Part shown: one piece after another, positions 43,954-56,067 of the stretch | Layout: the number at the start of each line of letters is the position of its first letter | Position numbering within the stretch: position 1 is the stretch's first letter | DNA from: Tricholomella constricta | Lineage: Eukaryota > Basidiomycota > Agaricomycetes > Agaricales > Lyophyllaceae | Length of the DNA stretch: 64,000 bases | NCBI GenBank assembly: GCA_013368375.1 | Contig: JAACJP010000004.1 | Coordinates: forward strand, 1,798,001 to 1,862,000 | Direction: 5' to 3' | Notes under the pieces: generated by a model | The model's input: only the letters and a program-made list of their open reading frames with translations | The model's database searches: none | Told to the model about the DNA's origin: nothing | Position numbers and translations under genes: made by a program

Positions 43954-46745
43954 ATGTCTGCTGCAACTCCCCCTGCATCCTCACAATCTCCGGCTACCCC
44001 ATCTCCCTCACAGGATCCTGCCCAAAACGTCTCGCAAGCGGATCGCGTCGTTCTCGACTATCTACGTTCCCGGGGCCACAGCGCAGCAGAGAAAGCCCTT
44101 CTCAATGAGATCGAGGCAGGCTCTCCCGATGGCAAGGGCAAGGGCGCAGAAACCATTGCTGCAGAAGAGCTAGTGAAGACCCTTGCTGTATTTGCCCACA
44201 AACCGTCGCGCCCGGGGGAAAATATCTTCAAAGATTCATCAAGTGTATTGCAGGAACTTACAGCTATGGGAAACCCGTCCAATATACAAAATTTGATAGC
44301 AAGCATCGGATCCGTTGGCGCAGAGGAGATACTTTCGCTTGATCCTACGGATAAAGAGGAGGGCTTTCGTGAACTTGAGGCATGGGTCGATGGATCTCTA
44401 GACATGTATAGGGTATGTCTTTCATTTGGACGCTCGACATTCACCTCTGAACACCATTTCATAGCCCGAGTTTCGACCTATGCTATTCCCAATATTCTGC
44501 CATTTCTACCTGGATCTCATTCAACATGGATTCAAGGACGCAGGTGCGTCGTCTCATCCAGTTGAAATCACTTGGCTGACATATGCAATCTAGCTTTACG
44601 GTTCTTCTCTACATTTTCCTTATCCCTATCGAAATTACACAGCGCGACGCTTCACCACATATCAACCCTTCTGCTTCCAGCGCATGTCCAGAACGACGAA
44701 CTGGCGCAACGTTTCCGAAACGAAAAGTTTTCAATGCGAATGAGCCGTTCTGGGTTCGGTCTTCTTGTAGGATGGCTTACAGAAGGCGTCGGAGGCGAGG
44801 CGTTTGGTGCTGGTGACGGCTTTAGTGGCGAGAAGGGAAAACGAGGTCGGGCCGCGGTCATGAGGGTCGTTAATAATCACCTTCGCTTCGACGGTAATTA
44901 TACACCCATATATCCTCTGTACGAATACTTTGTTTACCCCATATACAGTCACTTCGTCGAACCCATCTTCCGTCTCGCCCCATGCTTGGGAGGAGTCAAC
45001 CGGTCTACTGTCATCCTTAATACCGAAAGCAAGCGGAACTACGACTACAAATTTTACCAATCCCCAGGCATTTAATGCTTCCAAGGGTGATATCAAACTA
45101 GGTCCCGCCCCAATTTCGGAGGAGCTACGCACAGAGGCCGAGCGGGTACTAAGAGAGCAAGCAATGGTTGAAAGAGACCCCACGGTGCAGTACGACTTTC
45201 AATTTTCAAGACCCGTAGCGTTGCCTGGGATGGTGATGCCATCCGAGTTTGAACTCCTGCCTCGACCTGCCACCTTCAAGACGTTTGACGTTGAGAGGGA
45301 GGTCAACAATGTCCGTGATGCGCGGAAACGAATACGCCTCGAGCCCTCCGTCCTCGCGAATCTCGACGTTAACTCTCCGCAGGCCAGTGCTGTAAGAGCT
45401 CGCGCTCTTCCAAGCATATGTGCATACACTCTACATGATGTTGCTGAAGGGTGCGATACTTTCTCTCCTGAATCTGCTTCATTCTCAATTGTTGTATCAA
45501 CAGGTCGCCATGCTGCACATTTGCACAAGACACCTCGCTCATGGCTGCTGGTTTCGCTGAGAGTTATATTCGGCTCTGGAGTTTGAAGGGCGAGAGAATT
45601 CAAGGAATGAGAAGTGATTTCTCCCCAAGCTCTATCAAAGACGGTCAGCTGTCATCTAATGGACCGTATTCTGACATCCGAACTGAGCTTCAACTTCCAG
45701 CTTCATCTCTTCATAAAATTCGCGATAGAAAGGGAACAACTACTCGGAAACTAATCGGCCACAGCGGCCCAGTATACTCTGTTGCTTTTGATCCTGTTGG
45801 TGGATCAGCCACACCTCCCAAATACCTTCTTTCAGCGTCTGCAGATGCTACAGCCCGGCTATGGTCGATGGATACTATGACTAACATTGTTGCATTCCGC
45901 GGGCACGAAAATCCAGTTTGGGATGTGAAATGGAGTCCAATGGGCATCTATTTTGCCACTGCCAGTCGGGACAGGACTGCCAGACTCTGGTCAACCGACC
46001 GTATATCTTGTCTGAGAATATACGCTGGACATTTGAGTGATGTTGACGTAAGTCAGGATCCCGCTCCTTCTTTCTGAACGTTCATCGTTTTGGTATACAG
46101 TGTGTTCAGTTTCATCCAAACTCTCTATATCTTGCAACAGGTTCAAGCGACTGGACAGCGCGGTTGTGGGATATTCAACGTGGCTCTTGTGTTCGCGTCT
46201 TTATTGGTCATCAGGGAACTGTGTCCTCTCTTGCTATTAGCCCGGATGGGCGTTATTTGGCCAGCTCAGGTTTGTATCTCTAATCTTTTGGTGTTTGTCT
46301 TCACTTACGGCTCTCTAGGTGAAGATCTTGCCATCAACGTCTGGGACATTGGGTCTGGAAAGAGAATCAAAAAAATGACTGGACATAGCGCATCCGTGTA
46401 TTCCCTCGCGTTCAGCGCCGAATCGTCGCTGTTAGTAAGTGGCGGTGCCGACTGCACGGTGCGGTGCTGGGATGTCAAGAGCGCCGGCGGGTTGAAGGGA
46501 AAGCCCCGAGAAAACGGTACAATGGGATTAGCAAATGGCGAAACCACATCTCAAAATTATGGAGAGGATGATAACCCAGAAACGTACGTTAATTATTTTC
46601 CGCTAATGCTGATACTTACCTCTTCTATAGGACTGACCTTATGGCCACGTTTCCGACGAAACGAACACCAATAACGAATGTCCAGTTTACGTCTCGAAAC
46701 CTTTGTCTCGTTGGCGGTACATATATGTCTCCCGAATTACGATGA
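43954..46745 (+). CDS. TAF5: Transcription initiation factor TFIID subunit 5
   Basis: WD40 subunit shared by TFIID and, in many fungi, SAGA. The N-terminal LisH-like segment reads DRVVLDYLRSRGHSAAEKAL. The NTD2 helical domain includes FRELEAWVDGSLDMYR joined to PEFRPMLFPIFCHFYLDLI. A linker precedes the WD repeats: KLIGHSGPVYSVAFDPVG, AFRGHENPVWDVKWSPMG, GSSDWTARLWDIQRGSCVRV, WDIGSGKRIKKMTGHSASVY and a last blade TPITNVQFTSRNLCLVGG. At least seven introns. Start at 43954 (MSAATPPASS) was preferred over an upstream open frame that overlaps MAD2 coding sequence. Confidence 0.93.
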
Positions 46746-46854
46746 TTCTAGTCGTTTTCACGTGCGTGTGCACCTTGTTCTCTCCAGCATTAATTCAATC
46801 AACGTGGCAATAGATGTAAATTTGACAACACGCATGTACAATATCGACACCTCG

Positions 46855-47288
46855 TCAACTCGTTAGATCCTGAAGAGCACTGTTCTTTTCCACATCGTAT
46901 AACTTGGAGATGAGCCTGGCCACTATGTTAATTTCCTTGTTGGTATGCCAGATCCTTTTAATCAAAGTGATTGCCTTCTTGTAGTCAGGACCTGGAAGCT
47001 GGACATCTGTTGGCTCCTCGTCCGACTTTGAATCATCATTGGTCGCAGAAGAGTCTTGAGAAGTTGATGATATGCCTGGGAAGACGAGTTATCAGACAAC
47101 ATGACTGCGAGTAGCCTTGGTTCAAGATATAATCGTCATGTGCGCACGGAAAGCTTATAACCAGATTGAAGCCTTTTAAATGGAACTGACCGCTGGATTT
47201 CTTTGTTATTCTCCGGAATTTCTGAGGCAAGTGCAACACGATCAAGTTCAGCTGTTTTTGAAAAGTTATGGCGTACGTTAGGGCTCAT
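46855..47288 (-). CDS. Small unrecognised protein, about 115 residues
   Basis: Two exons: 47288 to about 47161 and about 47080 to 46855, joined at a G/GC junction (donor gttata, acceptor cccag). The N-terminus reads MSPNVRHNFSKTAELDRVAL. A Ser/Asp/Glu-rich middle follows, then a helical C-terminus DYKKAITLIKRIWHTNKEI and ARLISKLYDVEKN. The pattern of two short helical parts with an acidic linker would fit a small complex subunit, but I do not recognise it. It is convergent with TAF5 (109 bases apart). The second exon is well supported by codon-like composition; the donor is less certain. Confidence 0.55.
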
Positions 47289-47677
47289 CGTTGGGGTCAA
47301 CGTTTAGTACTAATCCAAGGGAGGAATTTGTTGGGTTAATATATTTCCAAGGGTCAAGGGTGAACTACTACCATGGGGACCTTGAAAGGATGCGCAGAAG
47401 GAAAGGCTTCCAGCAGTCTATACAAAGAGGATTGGTCTTTTGCGCACTTTGTCCTTGACGTGAAATAGATCGCTCCGCGATGGCGAGATCACGTGCTTTT
47501 AATTGCTTCGCGGTGAACGGACGGTTGAGTCTCTGCCACTCACGTTCATCGCTCGAAGTGTCCCGCTCATCCTAAGCTTCTCATTCTATTGCCCCAAGTA
47601 TATACAGATACGGTAAGTTATCTCAACTTTACGACTTGTATAACCGTCCTTTTCACTCCTCGGACTTCGTTCCAAAG
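47289..47677. other. Intergenic divergent region
   Basis: 389 bases between the small minus-strand gene and the 47678 gene. A donor-like GTAAGT near 47613 may mark a 5' UTR intron of the latter. Nothing else was recognised. Confidence 0.4.
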
Positions 47678-48541
47678 ATGGACGATACTATGGAGGTGGA
47701 TGTTGCAGTGAATGCTGCCTTTCCTCATTCTCAAGCTCAGGCGCGAGATCAGCAGGATCTCGGCGTACAAAGTATATTCGTGCCCTATCCTTTGACCTCA
47801 CCAGATCTCACTTATCTCGTTACGAAACAGCCCCGCCACCAACAGCGCCGGCCCCCTCGCGTGACAACTTCCGCGACATTCAAGTCAAGGTACACATACG
47901 CAGACCTGAGAGGGACTCATGGGTATACATGGGCAGAGGTGTGGTCACACAGGAAGTTATTGGTCACTCGTCTCGAGTTGGTGCGGCGACTCCCCTCTCA
48001 TATCATTTTGACCCATCTAAAACCTTTCAATTTTTACAAGTGGTTCGCACTATGTCCACCGGAAAAATTATGGCAATATTCAGCGAGGTGCGTTTTTGAA
48101 TACCCGATGGTGGGCAATCTGACTGGACGCGCGTTGTGATCGCTAGACGTCCGACCTTCAAGCAGAGAAGCGGGGGAACTTTGTTGTCGTTGGCTGCGTG
48201 GAAGGATCTCGTGTCGTCTCCTGGTCTTTAAATGTAGGTTTCCCCCTGTTCTTCAGTTATCTGATACCCATTGTGCCGCGTACCTCACCCAGGCGCTAAA
48301 CAATTCTGAAACGCTCCGCCTGCTTGCGAGCATCGAGCTCGCGTGCTACAGGTGCAAACAGGCTCTCGCAGATCCTCGCCTTCACAGTAAAGGGCGACGA
48401 CGGATCGAAAGAGTTATAAAAGACGACCGCCGAAGGAGACATCGCCGACGGAAGGACCAGGAGGCACTAATTGATGCGTTCGCAAAGCAGAACTTGAGCA
48501 CGGAAATGCCAACCAACGAATCTGGGCCGCCGGGTGAGTAG
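47678..48541 (+). CDS. Unrecognised protein
   Basis: Start MDDTMEVDVAVNAAFPHS; the longer frame at 47636 begins with TTG and is rejected. Exon 1 contains a region rich in Arg and Pro, then YADLRGTHGYTWAEVWSHRK and an aromatic stretch PFNFYKWFALCPPEKLWQYS. An intron at about 48110-48148 (gtgggc to cgctag) continues TSDLQAEKRGNFVVVGCVEG and, after a second intron (48235-48293), ALNNSETLRLLASIELACYR with two Cys. It ends in a strongly basic Arg/Lys segment and a polar tail, stop at 48539-48541. The basic tail suggests nuclear location. No known domain was identified. Confidence 0.6.
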
Positions 48542-49035
48542 GAAACATCAAGAGAGAGTCCAGTGCCGCTGGCGTGGGGCTTCCCTTTCCTGTAGCTTAT
48601 TTAGACACGTTCAGGTCGACGTGTGTATCTTTAGATGTCCCTGTGTTTTTGCTTTCCGTACTATCCATCCAACGGTGTACAACTGTATTGATCTTCCGAC
48701 TCGAACGGCGATCAGTAGTTTTTGTTATTCAGTGAGAGATATCGAGGAATGCGCACTTCGAGGAGTGAAATCTCGCAAAGTTCAGCACGACCCAGGTCAA
48801 CAAAGATGCCAACCCATAAATTCCCGAGTACAACGTTGGTATCCTTGGAGTCCATATCTGTAAAGACTGAATGCACAGAGCCGTGGAATAGCTATTGTGA
48901 GAGAGATAGGTTATAGTATAAAAACAACGAAGAGCATGAGCGAGATCTCCACAATATGTAGATAGTGGCATCCGGTGCTAAGAATAGGAGAAAGATCAAG
49001 AAACCAGAACGACCTGCGCATTACAAGGAGGGCCG
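48542..49035. other. Convergent intergenic region
   Basis: 494 bases between two 3' ends. Open frames here are short and unsupported; UTRs are the likely content. Confidence 0.5.
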
Positions 49036-50821
49036 TCATGATCCCAATGGCGGAATATTAGAAGAGGAGGATGCCGCGGCGTAACCTGCAGGAGGTCCAC
49101 GTCGCTCGGAGTATTGAGGAGGCAGCTCCACAACTCCATCTTGATTCGGAGGAGGTAATTCATCTTCAACATCAGTGTGCACGATAAAACGTGACGGCGT
49201 ATACGTTGACACACCGGCCAATGCGGCTTTACGCTGCGCGGTCGACATTGAGTCATTCGAGGACGACTGATCGATGTCAAAGGGTTGGATGACAGCAGAA
49301 GGGGGTACATGGCTGAGGGCGTATGGATTGAAGGGATCTGAATCGGAGCCAAGCGAGCGCTGTTGATAGTGAGACGGCTGTGTATATTGGGATTGTGATG
49401 ACGACTGGTACTGCGATGATGCCTGATATGGGCCTGGCGCCTGATACTGAGAGGGAGGTTGATACGGAGATGATGATGATCCATAATCCGATTGCTGGTA
49501 CGGTTGTTGGGGGTGCGGGCTATCCAGGAAAGGATTTGAATCGTATCCACCACTAGGCATCAGTGGCAGTGGTGACGCTGAGGCGGCGGCAGCACCAGAA
49601 GGGTATGGATAGTTGCTTGGCGCGTGTGACGGATCATATGTCAAATCAAGCTCGGTACGCGGATGCCTGTGGTTGGAATCTCTTCGTTTGCGTAAACAGA
49701 AAAGACCCAAGGTTACAGTAACAGCCAAAAACACAAGAGCACCAATGACCGTTCCCGCAATTGCGGCTATTGATGTCTTTTCCTCTGGTTCCGATGGTTG
49801 TGATGGAGGATGGGATGATGTAGGAGACGTTCGGGTAGACGAAGACGTGGCAGAAGATGTCGAAGTTGAGCTAATAGCTGTCGAAGAAGGAGAGAGATTA
49901 TTGAGACATGTAGAATCATCAGTAATCCCGACGGTCTTGACGTCAGAAGTGCCGCCGTTACGCCCTCGAGAATCGATCATTGTGAAGAGGATTGATGTTC
50001 CAGCAGCCACATTTGCGTTCCAACTATAAGATGCCGAGCCTGTGGGGGGATTGAGAACGAAGGATGTTCCTCCTGGTATAGTCCCCTGAAAAAACAAAAT
50101 CCGTTTGAATTTGAAAGGTATGGTGCACAAAACCAATACCCACGATGATGGTGATAGGTTGAAGTGCGTCGGAATAACCGCTGAAAATGTATGGCCTGGA
50201 AGGACGGTCGTGAATAGAATAGAGCACCAGGAGAAAGGATGGCTCACCTGCATTGCTGCAACGCAGTATTCAATTCGAATGAAAAATCAACGCCTGATGA
50301 AGGGTAAGGAATATTGCATGGTCAACGAGAAAGAGATTCCTCTTACCTGGGTCTTTGGTGTCACAAGTTCCGCCCTTCGATGCTCCTGTCGTCAAAACAT
50401 CCGTTGTCCCTCCTGTTCCATAACCCGTGGCGTCCGACATGGTAATGACAAACTTTTGCTCCTCAGGGAAAGGGTTTTGGAAGGAAAATGATCCTTTTCC
50501 ATTACTGAACGATCCAGATGGTACAAGCACGTTTCGAGGTGTCCCGAAGAACTAAGAGTCGTGTTTAGCAAATGAGGGAGGTGATGGCGCTTGTCATATT
50601 CGTACCGGAGCCATGACGAGCTGAAATGGCGGCGTTCCGCCTGCAAATTTGATTGGATAAATTGTTATGTGGCGCTTGGCAGAAGGGTGCTCACCAATCC
50701 ATGAAATGCTCAAGTCATCACACACCGTTGGAGAGCTTGCGGTGAAAGAAAAGGCATGTGCGGCAGGAGATAGGGCCCAGAACGCGATGATTGCCCAGGA
50801 CGGTCTTACACGGGAAATCAT
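49036..50821 (-). CDS. Type I membrane protein of an uncharacterised agaricomycete family
   Basis: The N-terminal signal peptide reads MISRVRPSWAIIAFWALSPA and AHAFSF. The extracellular part, built over six or so exons, contains GGTPPFQLVMAP, FGTPRNVLVPSGSFSNGKGS, FVITMSDATGYGTGGTTDVL and GTSFVLNPPTGSASYSWNA, a repeated beta-sandwich-like theme known to me from many mushroom surface proteins of unknown role. A Ser/Thr-rich stalk leads to one membrane helix (IAGTVIGALVFLAVTVTLGL) followed by basic RKRR. The cytoplasmic tail of about 230 residues is rich in Tyr, Gln, Ser and Pro (repeats like SQYQ/SPYQPPSQYQ). Topology resembles MID2/WSC-type wall sensors, but the ectodomain is different, so a sensor role is only a guess. 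Confidence 0.75.
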
Positions 50822-51032
50822 GAGAGAAAAAAAAAGAGAGACTAGATGGCCAGGGAAAGGAAAGAAAGGAAGAGCAGGGCGACAGGAGGTAAAGACAGGC
50901 GTTGCACAACCGTCCTCACCGCACAACTGAGGATTCTGGAGATTGACAATTACATAATAAATTGATGATCACCAGGAAAACAATGATTGCCCCCTGACCC
51001 TCTAGCTACTACGACCACAACGCCCCATGTGA

Positions 51033-52461
51033 TCACAGCCCAAGTGTATCATACAACGCTGTCAATCCTCGTCCTATCGCTCCTTTGATGTAGTCTCCCA
51101 TGCTAACAATTGAAGCCAGACGTGCCCGTGCCGGAGCGCCTGTCGGAATAGGCAGCTTGATCGCACTGGCAAACAACGGAGACGTGGATATCACAGATCG
51201 TGTGCCCGTATCGGGCGACGGTACCGGTGGTGTAACTGCCTCGCATGGCGTTGCCAAGTCTGGAACTATTGCACAATTCGTTGCTTTGAGACGTCCCTCG
51301 GTATGGCTGGACGACACGAATTCCTCTCCTCCTGTGCCTGCAAGAGATCGACTAGGGAGCAACAGCGGAGGGGCAAGAGAATCTGGACCATTTCTATGAG
51401 TGTTGTCGTGTTGTGCGGAGTGACTCGCTGCGGTAGCTGCGTTTCTTCTGGCGTAGTGGTGATAGTATCGAACTCGTGATTGTCCTGTATGCGAAGCCAG
51501 GTGGGACGATATATTATCCCTGCTATTCACAACTACTTGGGAGGCTGCTATTGAATCTTCACATTGGATACTTGGTAGGTTTCTGGAAAGTGCGTTGGCC
51601 GAATTGTTCTGGAAATCGCAGAGTCGAGCAGGTGGTGGTGGTGGAAAAGCCTCTTCGACACTCTCGTTGCCCAAGGCATAATCTCTGAAGGTGACTTGAT
51701 CATTTATCTGCAAGGTAGGCAAAGATGTTGATTCCAGGGGCACAGCATGTTGTGGCAGCATAACAAGAAAATTCAGGCTTGGTTCTGGTCTTGTTTGTAG
51801 GGCCGTCCGTGTTGAGAAGAAGGAAGTCGGGGAAGGATTCGTAGTCAGACTGCTCGTCGTCATCGGGTCAATCTGCACTGGCGGAGAGTCGTGGGCCGCG
51901 GCAAGTTGCACAGCAAGGACAGGATTATCGTCTGAACGTAGTTGCGCAGAAATGACTGTCGAAAAGCTAGCTTCATGTTTTGAGAAGAAAGCGTAGGGAT
52001 TGCCAACTGGTATATATGAAGATGCAGCTGCGAATCGGGCCAAGACCTCGCAACGGTCTCGAACTTGGAGTCGATTGTGGATATCATCCCACAGATTGAC
52101 CACTTCGACGCTGCGAGTATTAAGAACAGAGAGTGTAAGGCAACTCCCAGATGACACGAAGATGGAATTACTTTGAACTCGACGAAAATACGACACTACG
52201 GCCTGATTTCTTTTGCTTGAGTCGCTTTCTCAAAGAAGATTCTGCCTGATCTATCATCTTGGCCGTTTGTTTTCTTTTCCGTCGACGAGTAGACCACTGG
52301 TGGTTGGGGCGAATGGCCGCGACCGTCCGATTGTCCGCTTCAGCTGCACGAGCGCGTTTTTCATCACGTTCAAGATGGCGCTCCTGGCGTCGTGTCAATG
52401 CCTTGGGCTTTGGCCCAATCTTGACCATTTCGTGGCAGTCGTCCACAACGCGTGACGTCAT
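51033..52461 (-). CDS. Unrecognised low-complexity protein with basic N-terminus
   Basis: Two exons joined across an intron at about 52106-52169 (gtaatt to ctcgcag). The N-terminal region is strongly basic (LTRRQERHLERDEKRARAAE, then WSTRRRKRKQTAKM), a likely nuclear or RNA-binding segment. The remaining 350 residues are rich in Ser, Pro and Ala with a short C-terminal helix MGDYIKGAIGRGLTALYDTL. No domain was recognised. The start is uncertain: Met at 52485, 52461 or 52428 are all in frame. The gene lies only 16-73 bases downstream of the MetE-like stop, an unusually tight spacing. Confidence 0.55.
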
Positions 52462-52500
52462 ATAATTGTGACAAAAATTGACCATAAATAATAAATAATA

Positions 52501-54374
52501 TCAGTCGCAACCCCAGATCTGCCTTGCGGCCTCCACAAGTACACCGAGCTTCTTCCACTGGTCCTAGAGTCTAGTAAGTATTGAAAGGGACACAATCATT
52601 GAAATAAATGAATACACCTGCTCGGTTACCGGGTTACCCTCCCAAACGGATGCGAAGCCGCACTGAGTACTGATACACAACCTAAATGGCGCGTCAAATT
52701 AGGCGTGCAGCTGGGTGGAAGGGTTGCAGACTGGTTTAAAGCAACCACCCGACAGCGCATAGGGTTGCCTTTCATCAGGGCTTCCACGGCCTCATCGACG
52801 CGGACTTTCAGCTCTTCCACTGTCTCGAGCTGTGCAACATTTAATACAGTTTCTGTTTGTCATGCAATGCCGGTAAACGCGCACTTTTGGGTTCTTCGTC
52901 GTCACGAGTCCAAGCACAGCAACCTTGTTTAGCGGAAGGTACTTCAGTGGCGCAAAATCTCCCGCGCGCTCAGTGTCGTATTCAAGCTGTCAGAAGTGCT
53001 CGTTAGTCATGGTAAGCATTATGCGAGCAGGAAGTAATCCACGGACATAGAACGTGTCTACATCGAGCCTCTTGAAGATCTTTGCGGCGATCCGAGCGTA
53101 ACCGCCTTCTGAGAAGTGCACACCTCCCTGATACGCTGGCCATCAGAATCGACGCCGGCCGAGGCAAAGAAGGCAGCAGCGAAAGGAAGACCAGATACCT
53201 TGAAATTCCCTCGGCACATATGGATCCCAATGGTCAGGTCATCTGGTCGATCCCGGGTGCAGACGTTGATGGCGCGGATGTACGTGTCGAGGAGGGCCTC
53301 GTGGTCGACACCAGCCTTCTCCATACCAGATATCATGCCCTCGCAACAAAAGTAGCAGAATGTCGGGTCATCTATTTGGATGTGGCCTGGGGTGGGACAA
53401 AGAGTGAGAACCTGGAGTCGTAAAATCAAGGAATGAAGACTTGCGACAACCAAGGTCATACAGCTCCTTGATCTCAGCACGGTATGCGACACCCAAATCA
53501 TCAAAATACTCGTCTGGAGCAAGGTAACATCAGCAAACACCTAAGCTGAGGCGGGATTGATGAAAGTGACCGTCGGATTTGTAAATAGAGAGGTCGTAAG
53601 TCAAATCTGATCCATGGCGCTGATGATACCACGAAGGCGAACACATGGTGATCTTGATATACTTCACATCCTAGAATAATGCGCTCGAAAGTAAAGCGGA
53701 TCATGACGTGAGTCCGCGCGTCGCATACCTTTGTGGGAACGAGGCTTTTCAAATATTTGAAGTCATCGACGTAGATGGATTTTGTGCGTTTGATTTTACC
53801 CTATCAAACAGCGTCAGTTTCGTATCCTAGTGGTTGAATACACCATTTACGGTACAAAAGATTGTCTCGGCCTCTTTGAGACCCGCCTTATACATGAGCC
53901 TAATATGGGGGATATATTGCTGCGAAAGCAACCAGTCAGTGATCACAAATGACGTTGAGCAGGCACGCCTGCCTTAAATGTCGTGATTGCGCCTGAATCA
54001 AAGCTGAGAAACGGAGTGGCCGGAGCACGGACAGGGCGACCCACGATTCGGCATCACTGTCATGCCCTCCAGGGTGTCGAAGATGCCTTCAAAGAACACC
54101 GATCTGCAACGGTCAGCAAGATGATTCGCTGCTGGACCTGGAAGACAGACTACCTTCTCAGTTCACCGTCAGTTATTGTCCTCATACCGACGTTTTGCTG
54201 AAGTTGGACGATGTGTCTGATCGCCTTGTCTTCAGCCGCACGGAGTTCTTCTGCTGAACACTGCTTCCGCTCGAACAAATCTCGCTTCTCGAAGAGCCCC
54301 GAGGGTCGCAGAAAGGAGCCAATATGCTCAGCACGGAAGGGAGGCCTCAGATGAAATGCGGCACAAGGGCTCAT
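52501..54374 (-). CDS. MetE-like (cobalamin-independent methionine synthase C-terminal) protein
   Basis: UROD/MetE-like family, resembling the C-terminal catalytic half of MetE and bacterial YxjG/YxjH, which transfer methyl groups from a folate to thiols. The N-terminus reads PPFRAEHIGSFLRPSGLFEK, the hallmark of this family. Zinc-site regions are IQIDDPTFCYFC, GIHMCRGNFK and LCISTQCGFAS. Exons also give YIPHIRLMYKAGLKEAETIF and YLEYDTERAGDFAPLKYLP. The last exon ends ARQIWGCD with stop at 52501. It lacks the N-terminal barrel of true MetE, so it is probably not the main methionine synthase; the substrate is unknown. At least eight introns; joins near 53940-54150 are approximate. Confidence 0.85.
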
Positions 54375-55034
54375 GGCAGCCAGAGGTCAGACTAAGATGG
54401 GGATTCACGAAGATGCGATAAGGAGAATATTAACATATGACCCTTTATACAACGCAGAACAGGGACGTAATGCTAATCGGGAAGAGGTTGACTTGAGAAA
54501 TCAGGAAAGTGGTTCTCTCGGGAGACGATAGCGGCGGCTGGGCTCCATGAAAATAACACCTAATTGGGCTAATTGTGCAGCATGGGGACATGGGTCATAA
54601 CGATCACATCGACCGTCTGAAAACAAGATAGGTGACGAGAAGTCGCTGTATTTGAAAAAGGGTTCATGCGGCGCATGAAAGGAACAGCGAGGCCCAATGG
54701 AGCTTGAGGGACGGAGTGAAGGGAGATTCAGCGAGTGTGATTAAGAAGCCCGGGGTTGAGATCGGTCAGTAGGGGCCGCACGACGCAGTACTTTCTCGTG
54801 CAGGATGAACGGAGGATCATGGACGTCGGGAAGCACAGGTTGGAAGGTGGGTTAGGGTTACGGAGTGATCCGGCTGGTGCTGTGTAGTTGGCACAAGCCA
54901 CACATTCTCAATTAGGACGTCCACTAGAAGTAAATCGGCAACGCCCTCGACGACCTCAAGACCAACGTACGCTCCTTCCCATCCCGACCGTGTAACCCCT
55001 AGCTTAACTTTCTACATCTCTTCCAGCTCAAGAC
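54375..55034. other. Divergent intergenic region (MetE-like / RPL13)
   Basis: 660 bases with no supported gene. It contains a single ttagggtta near 54850, which is not a telomere array. The right 100 bases are pyrimidine-rich, as is common in ribosomal-protein promoters. Confidence 0.5.
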
Positions 55035-55822
55035 ATGGGTTTTGCGCACAACAACGGTCAGCCAGCCCTCATATCTCCTTAACATCGTATTGAAGTCGCT
55101 CGACAGTCCTTCACGCCAATCATTTCCGCAAGGACTGGCAGAGCCGTGTCCGCACCTGGTTTGACCAGCCCGGACGCAAGCTCCGCAGACGTACTGCTCG
55201 CAAGGCCAAGGCGGCTGCCCTCGGTGTCCGCCCTCAATCTCTCCTCCGTCCCGCCGTCCGCGGCCAGACTGTCCGCTACAATCGCAAAGTCCGTGAAGGC
55301 CGTGGATTCACGCTCGCTGAGCTCAAGGAGGCCGGTATCGGCAAGAAGGAGGCCAGGGGTGTTGGGATCGTCGTCGACCATCGGAGGAGAAATTTGAGCG
55401 AGGAGGGCAAAAAGGTCAATGTGGAGAGGCTGAAGGCTTACAAGGCCCGCCTGATCGTGTTCCCGCGCAAGGCCGGCAAGCCTAAGAAGGGAGATTCATC
55501 CGTACGTTACATGTCTGGGACTGGCGTTACAGCGGTTGTTGACTGCTCATGGACAGGCGGAAGATCTCATGGCAGCGACCACGCGCGCTCCCATTTCCCT
55601 TCCCGCCGTTGCCGCCGCCGAAGCCCCCCGAAAAATCACTGCCGAGGAGCGCGAGTTCCAGGCATACAGGACTCTCCGCGTTGCCCGTTCCGACGCACGA
55701 CACGAAGGTGCTCGCAAGGTTCGGGCTCAGAAGGTCAGTTATTATTTCAAATGGTTCTCGTTGCGTCGATTGACAACGCCGCTTTACAGAAAGAAGAGGA
55801 GGAGGCAGCGAAGAAGAAGTAG
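55035..55822 (+). CDS. RPL13: 60S ribosomal protein L13 (eL13)
   Basis: Cytosolic large-subunit ribosomal protein. Exon 1 reads MGFAHNN and joins across an intron (about 55048-55111) to VLHANHFRKDWQSRVRTWFD. The core continues with QPGRKLRRRTARKAKAAALG, VRYNRKVREGRGFTLAELKE and RLIVFPRKAGKPKKGDSS. After an intron around 55503-55556 it continues AEDLMAATTRAPISL, and after one at 55735-55790 it ends in KEEEEAAKKK with stop at 55820-55822. A very short first exon is typical for this gene in fungi. Confidence 0.95.
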
Positions 55823-56067
55823 AATCTTTGACATCATTACCTCTTGTTGTTTTCTTCTGTGCCACCTCGTGCCTATCAGCAGTCCATTACAAAAGGCCGG
55901 CGCGTCCTATGAGCCGCTGTTTATTGCATCCCATGCCTTATGCACTGAATATATGCTCGTTCTCACTTGGATTCTAATTTTCAACAATGCAGAAATGTTT
56001 CCGCGTGGGGTATATATGTATCTAACGTAGTCTAAGCCGGGCCAAGAGAAGGATCAACTGATCCATT

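Noticed and set aside
54845..54857. Telomere-like ttagggtta
   Set aside because: Single occurrence, not an array; chance.
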